NCBI GenBank assembly: GCA_004154925.1 | Contig: QJNS01000197.1 | Location: 62,001 to 126,000 of the forward strand | Reading direction: 5' to 3' | Origin: Monosporascus cannonballus | Lineage: Eukaryota > Ascomycota > Sordariomycetes > Xylariales | Length of the DNA: 64,000 bases | In this document: in pieces, positions 12,961-26,500 of the stretch | How the letters are laid out: the number at the start of each line of letters is the position of its first letter | Position numbering within the stretch: position 1 is the stretch's first letter | Notes under the pieces: model-generated | What the model was told of the DNA's origin: nothing | What the model saw: the letters and a program-made list of their open reading frames with translations, nothing else | The model's database searches: none | Made by a program: the position numbers and the translations under genes

Positions 12961-15569
12961 ACTTAATTATTAATACATATATTATATTTTCAATTATTTA
13001 TGAAAAAAGCCGTAAATTTAAATGTTATACGTATTATTTGATTTAAAAAGAAAATATTTAATCGTAAAATGTAATTTAAAGTTTCGCAGATTGAATAATG
13101 ATTTATTGTTAATACTAAAATTTAGATCTTTATTTTAAAATTTATATTTTCGACAAATGTTATCGTTAATTAACGTATTATTATTAATATCTTGTAATAA
13201 TTGAACTGAAAGATAATTTAAGAAATTGGTTTCTTAATATTATTCAGTTATATATATAAAGTTGGTATAATATTCAGAGAGTGAGTAAAGTAAAATAATA
13301 CTTTTTTCACTTTATTTTTATTAATACGTTTTAAATACTTCAATACGTAATACTGTTAAAAATAACAAACTTAAACATACTTGATATTAACAGATAATCT
13401 ATAAATATAATTAAAACGTAACTATATTATTTAGTAAGAAAACTAAATAAATATTTATTTTACGAAATATAAAGAGCAATTATTGTTTTAAGTTTTATTT
13501 AGTTTAACTATTAGCTTTGGTTTTCATAGTAGATATTTTTATTACATAAATTAAAAATTTATTAAATAATGGGTAAAACTTTGTAAAGTTATAAATGTAT
13601 AAAATACCGGTTATATTAATAATCGTATTTTACATATTATGGTCATAAATGAGTTGTGGCGTTTTATATTAATAACAAATATTCGTAGAATTAAGCTTTA
13701 TTATATATCATTATGTTTAAAATTTTAAAATAAAATCATGTTTTTAGACAACTTAAATTTAATTATTTTTACTATGGGTTTTGGCTTATCGTATATATAT
13801 ATGTAATTAATTAAAGTAATCATTAATAAATTCAACAGCTTATAATACGTTATAACCGGTTTTTAGATTTTCGAATTTTTAATTGTTATACGACTGTTTT
13901 TTTTAAAAAAAAACTCTTTAGTTTTAAAAATTAGGTTATATTTTGTTTTTTTATTAAGCACTAATAATTTAAATTTTATTTATTTTAATTTTTTGGGCAT
14001 TCAGAAACATCGTTTTCGCGTTTCGTCAGTATATAACGTATTAACGTTTTAGAAATATTTTCCAAATTACCTAAATGTGAGATAAGTATTTTAAATGTAA
14101 AAAAACAATAACCGAATAACGTTTTCAAAAAAGCCAATATTACTATTTAAAAACATAACATTGTTATTAAAACAAAATAAATCGATCTTTAAATTATTTA
14201 ATTTAACCACCTAAACTGGATGCCGTAACGCGATTTAAGAGTGTATTTGTAATAGATCGAAAACTGGTAATACTTTTTTTAAAAAAAAGAGAGGTGGAAA
14301 AATAAAAAGAAACGAAGCCGTACAAAGGTTTAGCGTTTGCTACTTTGAAACTACTTATCAATTCCGTGGATTGATCCGTTATTCCTTTTCCAGACTACTT
14401 ATCTACTGTTAACTAAGGTGTTTCGGACCACACTGTTAATGGAACACTTTTAACAGGCACTAAACGCTTATCAAGTACTTAACATGTTTCTATATATTTT
14501 TAAGTCGCGTTAATTTTAAATTTAACAACATACCAATTATCTTATTTTTCCCCCGTACGTTTAGTTAAAAGATTTTTACTTCGTATTATAGGGCTTTCTT
14601 TTTTCACCCTTTTATTCCGTAGTAACTTTAATAATATCTGTTATTGATTCAGCTGAGAAGACGTAAAAAACCAACTCAAATTTAACTTTTAAGGGTAATG
14701 TTACAAAATAGATAAATATCTCGTAATTTTGATTGCTAACATTGTTTCCAAAAAGCTTCCATTGGTTTTATATCAAGAACTTAATATAGTAATGTTGTAT
14801 TTGTGTTATCGAAAAAAACTTTTATCGGTTCTTGTAATACGTCTTAAAATTAATATAACGGTTAATAATTTCAAATTTGGATTTATACATATTGAATACA
14901 TTTTATACAATTTTATCAATCTTTTTGAGATTTAAATCATTTTTAATTGCGTTTATACTAGTTATGCTAGTGTTTCTCTTTATTAAATTTATTATTTATG
15001 AAGACTTTTAAAAATATCAGTAAATGAATAAAACAAAAATATGTTTTATGCAAAATTGTGAATAAAAATACCTAAATTACTAGTTTTTCATAAAAAGTAA
15101 TATATTATGAATAATATCGGTTAAATTAATTATAATGAGAATTCCTAAAAGAATTGACGGTCATAGCAAGTTTTCATACACTACTCAGTTTCTAAAAGTA
15201 ATTAAAATATATTTAATTATTTTTTCCACACTATCTATTAGTTTAAAATATTATAACTAATTAAGTCAACTCTCCCGTTGTAAAAGGCCAAAAACTATGC
15301 AGTCAAGTAATAGATTCAGTAAATAATATAATCCGGTATACTTTTTGCAAAAAAGAAAAGAATTTAACTTTTGTGATTTAAATCATTGTATATTGAAAAG
15401 TTATTTTAAAAACATAAGAATCTGTTAAATAAGTATTACTATTACGATATATTAAAAACTATCCGATGAACTTATTCATCCGTTAAGCTTATCAAGTATG
15501 TTACAATAATTAAGTCTTTTTGAAAATTATATATAATTCAAAACATATTAAAAAAACAAATGTCCCAAT

Positions 15570-15960
15570 ATATTAACGGTTGCGAACCTGGGTGTCGCAC
15601 TTTGGCGCGGCAGGCTTGGACAGCCTGTAGCGTGCAAAAGATAGCTGGTTGGAATGCAGTTTGGAATCACGTATTTTGGGCTGTTAACCTAATGTAGGAA
15701 CCACTTAAAGTTTCTGTCAAATATGAGGGACATCAGTTATGTTGTGCTATTGGGCTAATTGCGTACGCTTTTGTAACGCGTATAACTTTGGTATAGCCCA
15801 GCATCGGAGTATATATGTTCTAATTAAAAGGTAACCTTCCCATATTTGTTCTGCTAACGTACAGCTCGCTAGCTAATATACTCACGTTTTATTTTAAGCT
15901 AGTTAGATTCTGTTACGCTCTCTTTATCCTGAAAAACTACTCCTCGCTTTTTTTTAAAAA
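15570..15960. other. GC-richer island inside the AT-rich desert
   Basis: About 390 bp with near-normal base composition, bounded sharply on both sides by AT-rich DNA. No long frame is open and no homology to other parts of the window is seen apart from short gctagct words. It contains ggttgcgaacc (about 15579-15589), a short perfect inverted repeat that on the minus strand resembles a pol III B box (GGTTCGCAACC). No matching A box at tRNA spacing is convincing, so I do not call a tRNA or SINE. It may be unique DNA, or an insertion too short to be mutated by RIP. Confidence 0.6.
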
Positions 15961-18900
15961 AAAATTAAGATATGACATTTTATGACATGCTATAACGCTG
16001 TTAAGCAGAAAACCAGGACTATATGTAAATAAACAAGCTTAAACCTTTAAGAATTTTTCATTTAAAAAGGTATTAATAAATTATATTTTGTTTTAATAAT
16101 TAATAACATTGCTAAATCGATAATTAGCATTACGAATAATAATAGTATTGTGTATATTTTAAAAATTTAATACTTACACAAATATCTACTGTAATCCGAG
16201 AATTTACATTTAATTTTTATTAATTTCATATTTATTTTGTATTTTATTGATAAGTAATTATAACTTAAAAGATTTAATACTTTCATTAATTAAATCGTTA
16301 AGTTAGTAACTTGATTTATAGATAAATTTAAAAATAACGGGGAAAATAAAATCGGGTTTATAAACGAAATTTTATCAAACCTTGTGGACCTACCTACGGC
16401 TGATTTCGAGAAAACTCTTATTATCGTAAAAACAGTTTTAGTTCTGAATATAGTAACGGACCATAATTTAATATAAATCGCCTATTTAACAGTAAATGTC
16501 ATAACGATTAAAATGGCAAAAATTTTTAAAAAACGGGCGGAAAATTTTTTTAAACAAAACTGGTCAGAAGATTATAAAGGCCATAATTGTGATTACCGAA
16601 AAAATTCAGATTTTTAATGTAAAATATAAAAAGTATTAAACTACGTGAAAACGAAAACGGTTATATTAAAATTCAAAACTAAATGCATCTTAATAACAAT
16701 TACGAAAATATTAATTAACAAAAGATATAAAAGTAAATATTTGCATTTTAAGCCATAAACTTATTGATTCTCTCTGGTTTTTTTGCCTTGAACCGTAATA
16801 CGGACAGTAATAGAATTAATTTCTATTATTATATTTATTTCCTAAATATCCCATTAAAAAAGATAAATAAAATTATCGAAATGGTTATATATCGCTACTA
16901 GAGTGAGGTCTTTGAAAAAATATTAACTCATCAATAATATAATATAGAAATACCGAAAATAAAACCCTAAAATTACCGAAATATTTAGCGGCACTTTAAA
17001 AACACAAACGGCCGAAGATAATAACAAAATTTTTATAAGGTGCAAAATTTACGAAAAATATATTTATTAAATTTTTTTTACAACAGAAACGAATTCGACC
17101 AAATTTTTCAATATATTTATTATTGGTTATAACCAACGCTTAAAATGAATTTAAAATTTTCAAATTTTAATTTGGATATAAAGTATACCAGTATTTTAAC
17201 AAATAAAATGTAATTTTAAGATATACGATCAATACAATTATAATTGCGGAATGAAATATGAAAATTAAAAAGTATTAAAAACTAAATCGAATTTACGGAA
17301 AAAACAATATTTACTTTGAAAATTTTAATTATTATTCACGGCATATTTAAAATAACTGTATTCTGAATCATAATGTAATTAACCAAGTTTTTTAAATTCC
17401 ATATATTGCTAAGTACAGACTTTTTATTAATTGCCGCGTGACGGTAAAAAAAATAACTATCTTATTTTACCAAATATTTAAATTTTTCCAAAAACATGTC
17501 ATAAACCGAAATTTATTGAAAAATATATTTTAAGCATCGTAATTACAGTTATTGCACCTTATTTAATAATTACGGTATTTACTTTTTATATCGATTTTCC
17601 GGAGTTTAAAACCCGAATTTTAAAAATTCCGATTTTATTAAAAAATATATAACGTAATGAATATCATTATTTCAACCAAAACGTCAAAAACAATTCCATT
17701 TTAAAATTATACGTCCACATTTATATAGCTATAAAAAATGAAAAGTTAATAAAATCGAAAATAATAATAACAAAACTATTCTTTTTTGCGATATAAAAAT
17801 TTCTCTTTTACTTAACAGGTCGCCATTTTAAATAAATGAATTAACGGTATATATTAAAGAGATACGGAAACCGAAACATTGAGGTTTCCGCAAAGCTTTA
17901 ATATGATTAACAATATAATATATGTTATGTATTCGGCGGAAATAACAACAAAAATAGTATAAAATGCTTTACATAAAAATAAAACAAAATTCGGGAAAAC
18001 AATTTTTTCGATCGGAACAAATTGCCTAAGCAATATGGCAAAAGAAATTATTATAAATAAAATGTATATACAAGATGCCGAAACAACTTTAACACAATAT
18101 TTTAAAAAAGTTTTAAAAAAGAAAAATATTTGGCAGATAAAAGGTGTTGTCCCAATACTAGAAGAAAATGCGTATTAATGTCGTCGAAAAATGATAGAAC
18201 TAAATTAAACCAATACATATTTACATATTGAAACTGTAAAAGTGGAATTTTCTATATAAAAGGTTTTAACAAAATATATGATTGCGGCAAAATGGATTAA
18301 AAATATTGCTTACATTTTGTCGCTAATCCGTTGTTATAATATAATAAATAATAAACGAAATTTCCTAAACAAATCGTTATATATTTTGAAGGGTTGAATA
18401 AAATTTTAATACCTAACCTATATCCTTTACCTAACTACAATTTTATTTTCCAAAAAAGATTCATAAAAAATAAATATAGTATCGTTTTCAAAAAGTTTTA
18501 AAATTTTCCATTAATTCCTGATATATATAAAAAAAATTAAAAAATAGTGGTTGTTTGTTTAAAAAGGTTCGAAATACCCTTATATACGTTTAATGTTTTA
18601 TAAACCGCATTCTCCTAACAATAAAGGGTTTTGCAGTTATTAATATAAAAAAATATAATTGTTTTTAATAAAATAACAGAAAACCATATTTAATATATTA
18701 ATACGGGTTGCGAAATACTGTTTAAAAAAATTATATTAGCACTTTCGAAAACGTTCGTAAGTTAATTAGCAGTTAAGCTTTTCGTGTTTAAAATACACGG
18801 TTTTAATTTTTTTTCGCGGTTAATAACCGTAGGTAAACATAATATAAACTTATTTTTTTGGCACCTAAAGGGGTTGAAAATATATATTAAAATAACCGGT

Positions 18901-20219
18901 TTTCTATATCATGTTATGTTTAGGTATAAACAAAAACTTAAAACCTTAATAAGAAAATAACAATAATAAAGGAAAAATATAAAAATACCACCTCTTCGTA
19001 AAAGTCGGTTAATACAAAAAACGAGAAATTTCGAAACAAACGTTTATCCCAAAGGAAATAAAAAACTCGTTATCCCATAAAAACACTTAAGGAAAATATA
19101 GTATTTAGTATATTAAAATTACGAATTTATTACTTATATTGAAATAAATACTTTTCGTATTTACATCTTCGAAATAATAATATGTTATTATCCAAAACAA
19201 AACATATAACGAATATACGTAAATTCTGTTAAATTAATTATGTTACTTTTGAAAACATTACTTAAAATTAAAATAAAACATGCCACTATAAAATATGAAA
19301 TCGCGTTTTATATAAACCGTACCCAACCTTAAAATTTAAATTTAATCATATATCGGGGACGTAATTATCTTATTAAATGGCAAAAATCAGCAAAATACCT
19401 TTAATTAATTAGGTTTATGATTAATAAACTCTATAAAAGTAAGAGTCAAATTTATTATAATATTAATTTGTGCCTTTTAATTTTAAATGCCATGATACAA
19501 ATATCGAGATAAAACTAATTTCTCATTCAACGAATTCTTTTTATTTACTCATGACGTTATATTCTATAAATAAAAAAAACCTTAAAATGTGGAAAGATTT
19601 AGCTTTATTTTGGTTTTGTGCCGTAAAAAATATTATTACGTCGAAAAACGTTAATATTAGCCGTATATCGGGATTTGTTATTATTTTTTCCTTTAATATC
19701 TTTAATACGTTATACGTATTATCGATTATTAATCTTAATTATCATAACGATATAATCCGATCAATAATTAGGCCGGTTAAATTTTTTAAAAAAAAATTAT
19801 ATTTTTTTAAGTCGCTGAAAAACTTAATTATTAATATTTTTTATTCTTAATTCAGCTTAGTAGTTGATTAAATTAACGTATTACCGTAATTAGATATTAA
19901 TCCTTTTTGTCATAATTATTAAATTTATATTTTAGCGTTTATTCTTTCGTTTATTATTCCGAAAGTTTTAATATTTATTTGAACTGTTCGTAGTTGTTAT
20001 ATATTTATATTATTTCCGGATTTTGCTTTTCGATTAATAAAATAATATATTTTCTTATAATAAATTTAAATTAAATCATTATATTTCCGGTAAATTATTT
20101 AATTACGAACTTAATTTATATAATAAGTATAATAAGTTAAATAAACAATATACGAAATATATTTAGTGTTAAATTAAAAATATTATAATTTGGTTGAGGT
20201 TCCGTCGAAAAGTTCTGGC
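15961..20219. other. AT-rich relic block
   Basis: RIP-like sequence with dense stops and no motif I can name. The 126-codon open frame at 19470-19850 (plus) is the longest here. Its product would be rich in Ile, Phe, Asn and Lys with no recognisable domain, and it lies next to the minus-strand gag remnant at 20220-20475, so it may be noise on the opposite strand of a dead element. The part from about 16530 to 18350 may be the relic of one longer element, but I cannot assign it. Confidence 0.5.
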
Positions 20220-20475
20220 TTAAAAACTTAAAAACCTTTTAATTTTAGAAATCTTTTTTCCTTAAGTTTCTTATGGGTAACTTAAAAGGATATCGTAAGA
20301 TCGTTATTGTTTTTTTAAGTTAAATAATACGTTCGTTTATAGTATCCAGACGTCGAAGTACTTCTTCGCGAGAAAAACGAGGTTTTCCCTTTTTCTTCTT
20401 CGATTCCATTCCAGTATCCAGGTAATCAGGGACTTGGTAAATGGGCTGTTCGGGCTGCTTATTAGTAGATATAAC
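20220..20475 (-). pseudogene. gag N-terminus of a minus-strand Gypsy element
   Basis: On the minus strand, just inside the LTR at 20529-20922, a start codon is followed by STSKQPEQPIYQV. The same N-terminus occurs on the minus strand at 60054-60132, and in decayed form on the plus strand at 45012. The frame continues with a Lys-rich stretch and SREEVLRRLDTINERII, then stops. Continuation to the left (19850-20220) is broken. No pol was recognised, so this is probably a truncated or non-autonomous copy. The shared N-terminus shows that these elements are one family. Confidence 0.65.
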
Positions 20476-20528
20476 CTCGGGGATATTGTTCAGAGTTTGA
20501 CGGTATTATTAAATAAGAATTTACAATG

Positions 20529-20922
20529 TATAACGGCTAGACGGTTTAACTAATTATTAAATCTTAATTATACGGGTTTATATTAATAAAAATATGGTAA
20601 GATTTTCTAATAATAAAATGACTTAATTACGTTTCTTAATACTAAAAGTATAAAAGTTATAGTATAAATAATTAATATTATTAAGTATTATAAATTGAAA
20701 TTATTGAAATTATTGAAATAATAAGCGTATATATATTGGTTTTTGATAATACTGCTTATTTCTGCTTAACTATATTCAGCAAATTTTTGCTAAACAATTA
20801 CTTAGTGCTAATCATTCGGACTTAGCAGATCTTTGCTAAACACCGGTTATGTAACCTGGGAAAGTGGTCCGTGTTATCCTTATTGACCGTTTCCTAAGGC
20901 CGGAGCCTGTCAGGTCGTAACA
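20529..20922 (-). repeat. LTR of family A/B, minus orientation
   Basis: On the minus strand it starts TGTTACGACCTGACAGGCTC and ends with the gccgttata tail. It is the 5' LTR of the gag remnant at 20220-20475. Its central part differs from element 1's LTR, while both ends are shared. The matching left-hand LTR was not found. Confidence 0.75.
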
Positions 20923-20984
20923 CTAAACTTAATTTTTTTATATTAAAATTAACATTTTTAAAATTTTCGAAAAAATATTATATA

Positions 20985-21567
20985 TATATTTATTTGTTTT
21001 TAACGCGTATATAAAGTATTAAATTTATTGGACTTAAATTAATTACGTTATAAATAAAATACCATTTCAGATTTAACTATTTTTAATTATTTTATACTTA
21101 CGACGTAATTATAAAATTCTATACGGGCCAAAAAATAATTAAACTGGTTTTCCTATATCAAAATAGCTTATACGACTTATAGCTAAATAATATATGCGGT
21201 ATTTACGTTATCGCAGTTATAAAAACGTTACGGTTAGTAATTTTATTAAATTTTAACTTAAGTATATTAATTTTAATTATTTTCCAAACATCCGAATAAA
21301 TTCTTATATGGTTATTAACTTATATTTAAGATATATATAAAATATTAGAATTAGTGGATTTCGATTAGATATATAAAAAATTTTCATTCATTTTATTAAG
21401 AAAAGTATTAAATCAAAACATTTTTGCGTAATTCTAATTTATGCTTCCTTGATTCGTTACGGGAATACGATATTTAATTGGTTAAATTTAACGAGTTAGC
21501 ATAATATATAAAAGTACACCAAAAATAAAAAAGAGCGAGCAGAGACCTGAGCTAGCTGAGGTAAGCC
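20985..21567 (+). repeat. About 600-bp repeat unit, copy 1
   Basis: Collinear with 21795-22361. Shared blocks, in order, include ttaattacgttata, acgacgtaat, a ttcgttacggg block, atttaattggtt, and a terminal gagctagctgaggtaa. The last 125 bp recur at 29886-30013. No coding frame seen. It could be a non-autonomous DNA transposon or the end of a larger one. Confidence 0.6.
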
Positions 21568-21794
21568 GTAACGTAAAAACGATAATCCGTACGGCTAAAA
21601 AATTATTGAACTGATTTTTTTATACAAAATATATTAAAAGATTTCGGTATACAAAAATATAACCAGTATTTATGCTATTACATTTATAAAAGCATTATAG
21701 TCGTGTATTTTCCAAATTTAAATTTAGTCGTATTAATTACAACTTTTAGTTAAAAAATTCGATTTTTAAAAAAAATAAATATATTAATTTGAAT

Positions 21795-22361
21795 ATTACG
21801 TATATGTAAAATATTAAATTTATCAGATTTAGATTAATTACGTTATAACTATAAAAACGTTTAGACCTTAGTGGCTTTTAACTTTTTATGGTTACGACGT
21901 AATAATAATAACCTATACGAGCAAAAACATAATTAAATAAATTTTCTTATATTGAATTACATTTGCACAGCCTATGGCAAGATGATATATATGGTATTTG
22001 CGCTATCGTCTTTATAAAACCGTTACAATCGATAATTTATCAAATTTTAACTTAGTTATATTGGCCTTAATTATTGTCCAAAAAATTTGAAAAAAGTTCT
22101 ATATATATATTAACTTATATATCACATATATTTAAAGTAATAAAATTATGAGATTTAAATTACTTATATGAAAAGTTCGGTTATTTTATTGAGAAAAATA
22201 CCAAATAAAAATTTTTAACACAACTCTAATTCAGGCCTCGTTAATTCGTTACGGGGAAACGTTATTTAATTGGTTAATTTCAATACTTTGGCGGAATATA
22301 TAAGAGTATATCAAAAATAGAAACGAGCTAGCGGAGATCTGAGCTAGCTGAGATAATATAT
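21795..22361 (+). repeat. About 600-bp repeat unit, copy 2
   Basis: Direct copy of 20985-21567, ending gagctagctgagataa. It is followed after a 35-bp spacer by the same end in inverted orientation (22397 onward). The spacer itself (22362-22396) resembles 29303-29335. Confidence 0.6.
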
Positions 22362-22396
22362 CTTTTAAGTTCTAGGAAATATTCTATTATTACTTA

Positions 22397-22860
22397 TCTC
22401 AGCTAGTTCAGACCTTTTTTTTTTAGCTCGTTTCGATGTACTAATGTACTTTTTTTAACCAATTAAATGCCGTATCCCCATAACGAGCTAGCAACGCCTA
22501 AGTGAGAGTTATGCGAAAAATGGACTCGTTTTAGGTTTTACCACTTAAATTATTTACTCATTTAAAAATGTATTTTAATTTAAATAAAAGCTTTGACATA
22601 TTTAAATTAAACCGTGTAAACTTATAACTTTATATTGGCGTCGAATATAAATTAATATAGGTAAAATTTTTTTAAAGTTTTTTAGATGAAAGTTGTAATT
22701 AATATGACTAAATTAAAAATTGGAAAATCGGCAATCTTAACGTTTTTAAGGCTTAGGAAATGGACGACTACAACGCCCATATAGCTGCAATAGCATAATT
22801 ACTGGTCGCATTATTATGTACCGAGCTTTCTTGATATATTTTATATGGGAAAAACCTGCA
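22397..22860 (-). repeat. About 600-bp repeat unit, inverted copy 3
   Basis: Starts ttatctcagctagttcag, the reverse complement of the end of copy 2, and continues with ccaattaaatgccgtatcccc. With copy 2 it forms a large imperfect palindrome centred near 22379. Similarity becomes weak after about 22600. Confidence 0.55.
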
Positions 22861-23160
22861 TATTAATTTTTTTAGCCGTACAGATTATAATTATGATATC
22901 GCGATCTTAAAAGGGTTAGTATTAATTAAATTTAAAACGTTCTTATATCTATAACGCAATAACTACAATTCGTAGAACTAAAAATATAGCTAGACGAGCT
23001 TTTCTTATATTGAATTACCCCTAGAAGGCTCATAAAAAAATGTTCCGACCGGTGATTATTACGTCATAGCTATGAAGGCCTTTCGGATAAAAAATATATT
23101 TAACGAAAATTTTAACATAATTTTTTAATATCTATATTGGTTTAACCCCGATTAAAGCTT
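22860..23160 (+). repeat. Partial direct copy 4 of the repeat unit
   Basis: Contains the ttttcttatattgaattac block of copy 2 (about 21940-21961), with neighbouring sequence in the same order. It is more diverged than copies 1 and 2, and its limits are approximate. Confidence 0.4.
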
Positions 23161-23309
23161 TTAATATATAGTTAAAAGGTCTATTTAAAACAGTATATAA
23201 CAATATATTTTCTGATTTTATTATAAATTATTATTTGAATTTTATTTGTAAAATTTAAGCACGATTCTTAAAAATCTATATAGGAATGCTTAGAATAAGG
23301 CCAAAAATG

Positions 23310-23475
23310 TGTAACTTACTATTAGGCTTTATTTTGGAGGTTTGTTATTTTTGTGGATACTTTTATAGGTCGGCCTTAGCAATATACCTAAAGTTACAAT
23401 TTTTGGAAGCTTTAGCCACAGCTGCGTCACAGGCGCAGCCATAACCTTCAAAATAGGGTTCTGATCGCGATAAGG
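23310..23475 (+). repeat. Dispersed repeat with a short conserved reading frame (copy 2)
   Basis: Second copy of 8300-8465. The plus strand reads EALATAASQAQP, then a stop where Gln is expected, then a degraded K-x-G-S-D-R-D-K-A tail. See copy 1 for discussion. Confidence 0.5.
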
Positions 23476-23477
23476 CA

Positions 23478-23585
23478 GGTTATTACACGAAGAAAAAAGA
23501 ATGAATTTATTTAGTAAGCGCGTAACTTTGCGTACTTATAGCGAAACCGCGGTTTAAAGAGGGCGCTTTGTTAATACCGTAATAA
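23478..23585 (+). repeat. Dispersed repeat, 'agtaa(a/g)cgcgtaac' type, copy 1
   Basis: About 105 bp resembling 29326-29432. Both contain cgaaaaagaaa-like sequence, then tagtaa-cgcgtaac, gcgta, tatagcgaaac, aag-ggcgctttg and a final ta-taccgtaa. It lies directly after the repeat at 23310-23475. It may be the terminal part of a DNA transposon, but no inverted partner was found. Confidence 0.5.
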
Positions 23586-26500
23586 TAATCTTTTTTAATA
23601 TAATTATCCTTAATTGCTTAATAAAAAGAAGAAAGGATTTTCTCGAGTTCGAACCTTAATTTATTAATGGTATATTAAGTGTTGTAAGTCGTTGTTATAA
23701 TAGTATGCCGTTGTTTAGCTGTCTGTTTTCGTAATTTGGTTATTTGTAGCGTTTGAGTATTAGTAGAATTTGTGTTTTTTGGTCTTAATATAATGTAGTA
23801 GGTATTACAGTACCGCCGCGGCGTCGGCTTTATAAAATGTTTTCCTTTTTTCTGCGTCCGTTTTGCGTTATTTTTCGTTCATGTTTTAATGGTGCCTAGA
23901 ATTAGTCAAATAGCCTAGGTTTTCTAAAGTTATTTTTATAGAATTCGATTATATTCGTATCGTATTTTTTAAGCTTCGTAGCCGGTTTTTAAATAGGGCG
24001 GTATAAGTACAGCTGTTTAACTTTATATTAAAGGCTGTTTCAACAGTTTTTAAAACCTTATCTCTTTTAAAAAAATATTATTCGACTTTTGTCGTATCAT
24101 TTCCGTCCATGACGATAGTCCTTTCTATACGTATATCCTATTTTTCGTTTATTATTTTTTTGTTTGGAAAAATCCCCTGCATAACATTAACCCAAAAAAT
24201 ATAAAAAACCGGAAAGAACTTATATTATCTCGGCAGGTGTAAGATTTCGATGAGAAAAATATTTTAGTAATAATGAAAAAAGCTATAAATTTATCGTTAA
24301 ATTTATTATTCAATAGGTTTAACTCTATATAAGGTATACTAATTTATATACTGGTTTTAGCAAATATATCGTTATTGAAATAATATTAATTTATTATTTT
24401 TTTGTAACGATTTTATATTTCCATTATTAAAAATTGATTTTTATTATTAAAAAAGTGTTTAAACTTGGTAAGGTAATTTATCGTTTTAATATATTTTTTA
24501 TTATTATATAAACGTTTTAGAATTTTCGAAACATTGATACGGTTCCGTACTTATAATAAGATATAAGCTATAATTAATAAAAAATGACAAATATTAATGA
24601 TTTCATATATATAATTATTAGTAATGAATTGGGCTAAAAGACATGAATTTGTTTAATTATTTGCATAAAACAATCAGTAATTTTGTAAATATTATTCCAT
24701 TATTATATTAAGAATTTCCGTTGAATTATTGCTTTAAAAATTACAAACAGGTCGAATCGTAAAGGGTATTATTTAAATTTCAATTAAAACATTTCTAAAA
24801 TACTAAAATAAATTATATATTGCGGTCCCAAATAACGATATCTAAGGTACTGTATAGCCGGATATATGAAAAAGAAAAAGGTTTGTAAAAGTATATACGA
24901 ATATATTGTTAGCGATAAGTCAAAAAATATATTCCTTTATACGTTTAAATCTTTCATAGAAATGAAAAAAAGCGATATATTTTACGGAACTATTATATTA
25001 TAAGTGAAATAAAATAAGTGAAAAGTGAAAGAAATGCGATAATAAAATTTTAAACATTTTAATAGAGCAGTAAATATATTAACCTTATACAAACGTAATT
25101 ATGTCTCTGGATAAATACAATTAATAATAAGTTGGTCGTAATCAATTACATATTTGAAAACGCTTAAAATATTTTATAATTTTTTTGAGCAATTGATGTT
25201 TATGACTTTAAATAATTTATACAGGTTTAATATAATTTATTTATAAATCAGATTTTTTAATATCCTTAAAGAATTGTTAATTAATATAAAACGATTTATA
25301 CGCGTTATTAATAAGTACGTTTATTGGTTTATTAGTATTTATCATGTATGGTTTAAGAAAAGCTTTTTATCGTTCGAATATAAATATTATCTAGTATTAA
25401 TACGTTATTTTATCGTTAATAGTATTATAACGATTCGCAAATTAGATACCGAATTAACGTAATAACACGTTAGAAATCGTAATTTTTGTTCCCGGTTTAG
25501 AAATTATTAAAAATCGGAAATTATCAAGTAATTCGAATTAACGCATTTATCGTTAATTTGAAAGATTTATAATTACGAAATTTTATAAACCTTTATAACA
25601 TGTAATAATTTCTACGAATTTTTAATATTTTATAATTTCGGGCGTCATTTTTTTTAAAAAAAATGTTAATGGTAATTAACAAAATATACTAAGAAAATCA
25701 TATTTATGTTCTATTAAAATATAATTTGTCCTAGAAACCAATAAAATTTAATATATTTAACGTGTAATATTATTAAAATATTCCTTTTAACGTTTAATAG
25801 GATATATCGAGTTTTAAACTTGTTTTATACTAAGTATTATATTATGAAAAAACCGTGACTTTTAAAAAATATTTTTAAGATATTAGAAAATTAGTAACAA
25901 AGTTTCTATTAAGAAATTATTCCATTTTACTTTATTTATTAAATTATTTACACGTTTTATTATTAATAAAATATTTTTTATAAATTACCGATATCTTATG
26001 CTAATCGTAAAAACTATTGATCAGTCATTATATGCAAAGATACTTGGTATAATATCTATCGTGAAAATTATATCGTGTAATAATTTTCTATATATTTGGC
26101 TTAGCCTGGAAGATATAGTTTGAACCCAAATATACCTTACATAAATCGTCGGTATAAATTTGTAAAACCGAAAAAACGTTATATTTTCTTTATATATTTT
26201 AAAGCTTTGTTTTTAAAATAATTTTAATTTTATTCCAGTTTATAAAACACCGTTGGTAAAAATTATTAAGGCGAAATAACCTATTTTCGTAACGTTATAT
26301 TCGTATTTACATATATTAATCGTTACTTTTATATTCGTTAATTAACGAACTATTTCACGTATGTTTTATTTACATTTTATTTTATTTTTATTATAAATTA
26401 AAATAGCGTTACAATAACGTATAGTGTATTTATTGTCAAAGTCAAATAACGTATTATTAATACAATAATGGAACAAATTGGAAATGTTTATTATAACGAA

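Larger units (their letters stand above)
7651..15569. other. Long RIP-like AT-rich block without readable genes
   Basis: Nearly 8 kb of AT-rich DNA with dense stops on both strands. The few open frames of 60-70 codons (7714-7911 minus, 12697-12885 plus, 12749-12934 minus, 14729-14935 plus) have compositions expected of AT-rich noise and no motif. Two dispersed repeat fragments can be recognised (8300-8465 and 12840-12960) and are listed separately. About 7990-8180 is somewhat richer in G+C and may be an old coding relic, but I could not place it in a family. Confidence 0.6.

Noticed and set aside
15575..15600. Possible tRNA or SINE B box in the GC island
   Set aside because: The GGTTCGCAACC word is a short palindrome. 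No A box at the right distance and no cloverleaf could be drawn.
19470..19850. 126-codon plus-strand open frame in AT-rich DNA
   Set aside because: Composition is that of AT-rich noise (Ile, Phe, Asn, Lys), no motif, no neighbouring gene signals. Kept only as a remark in the relic block.
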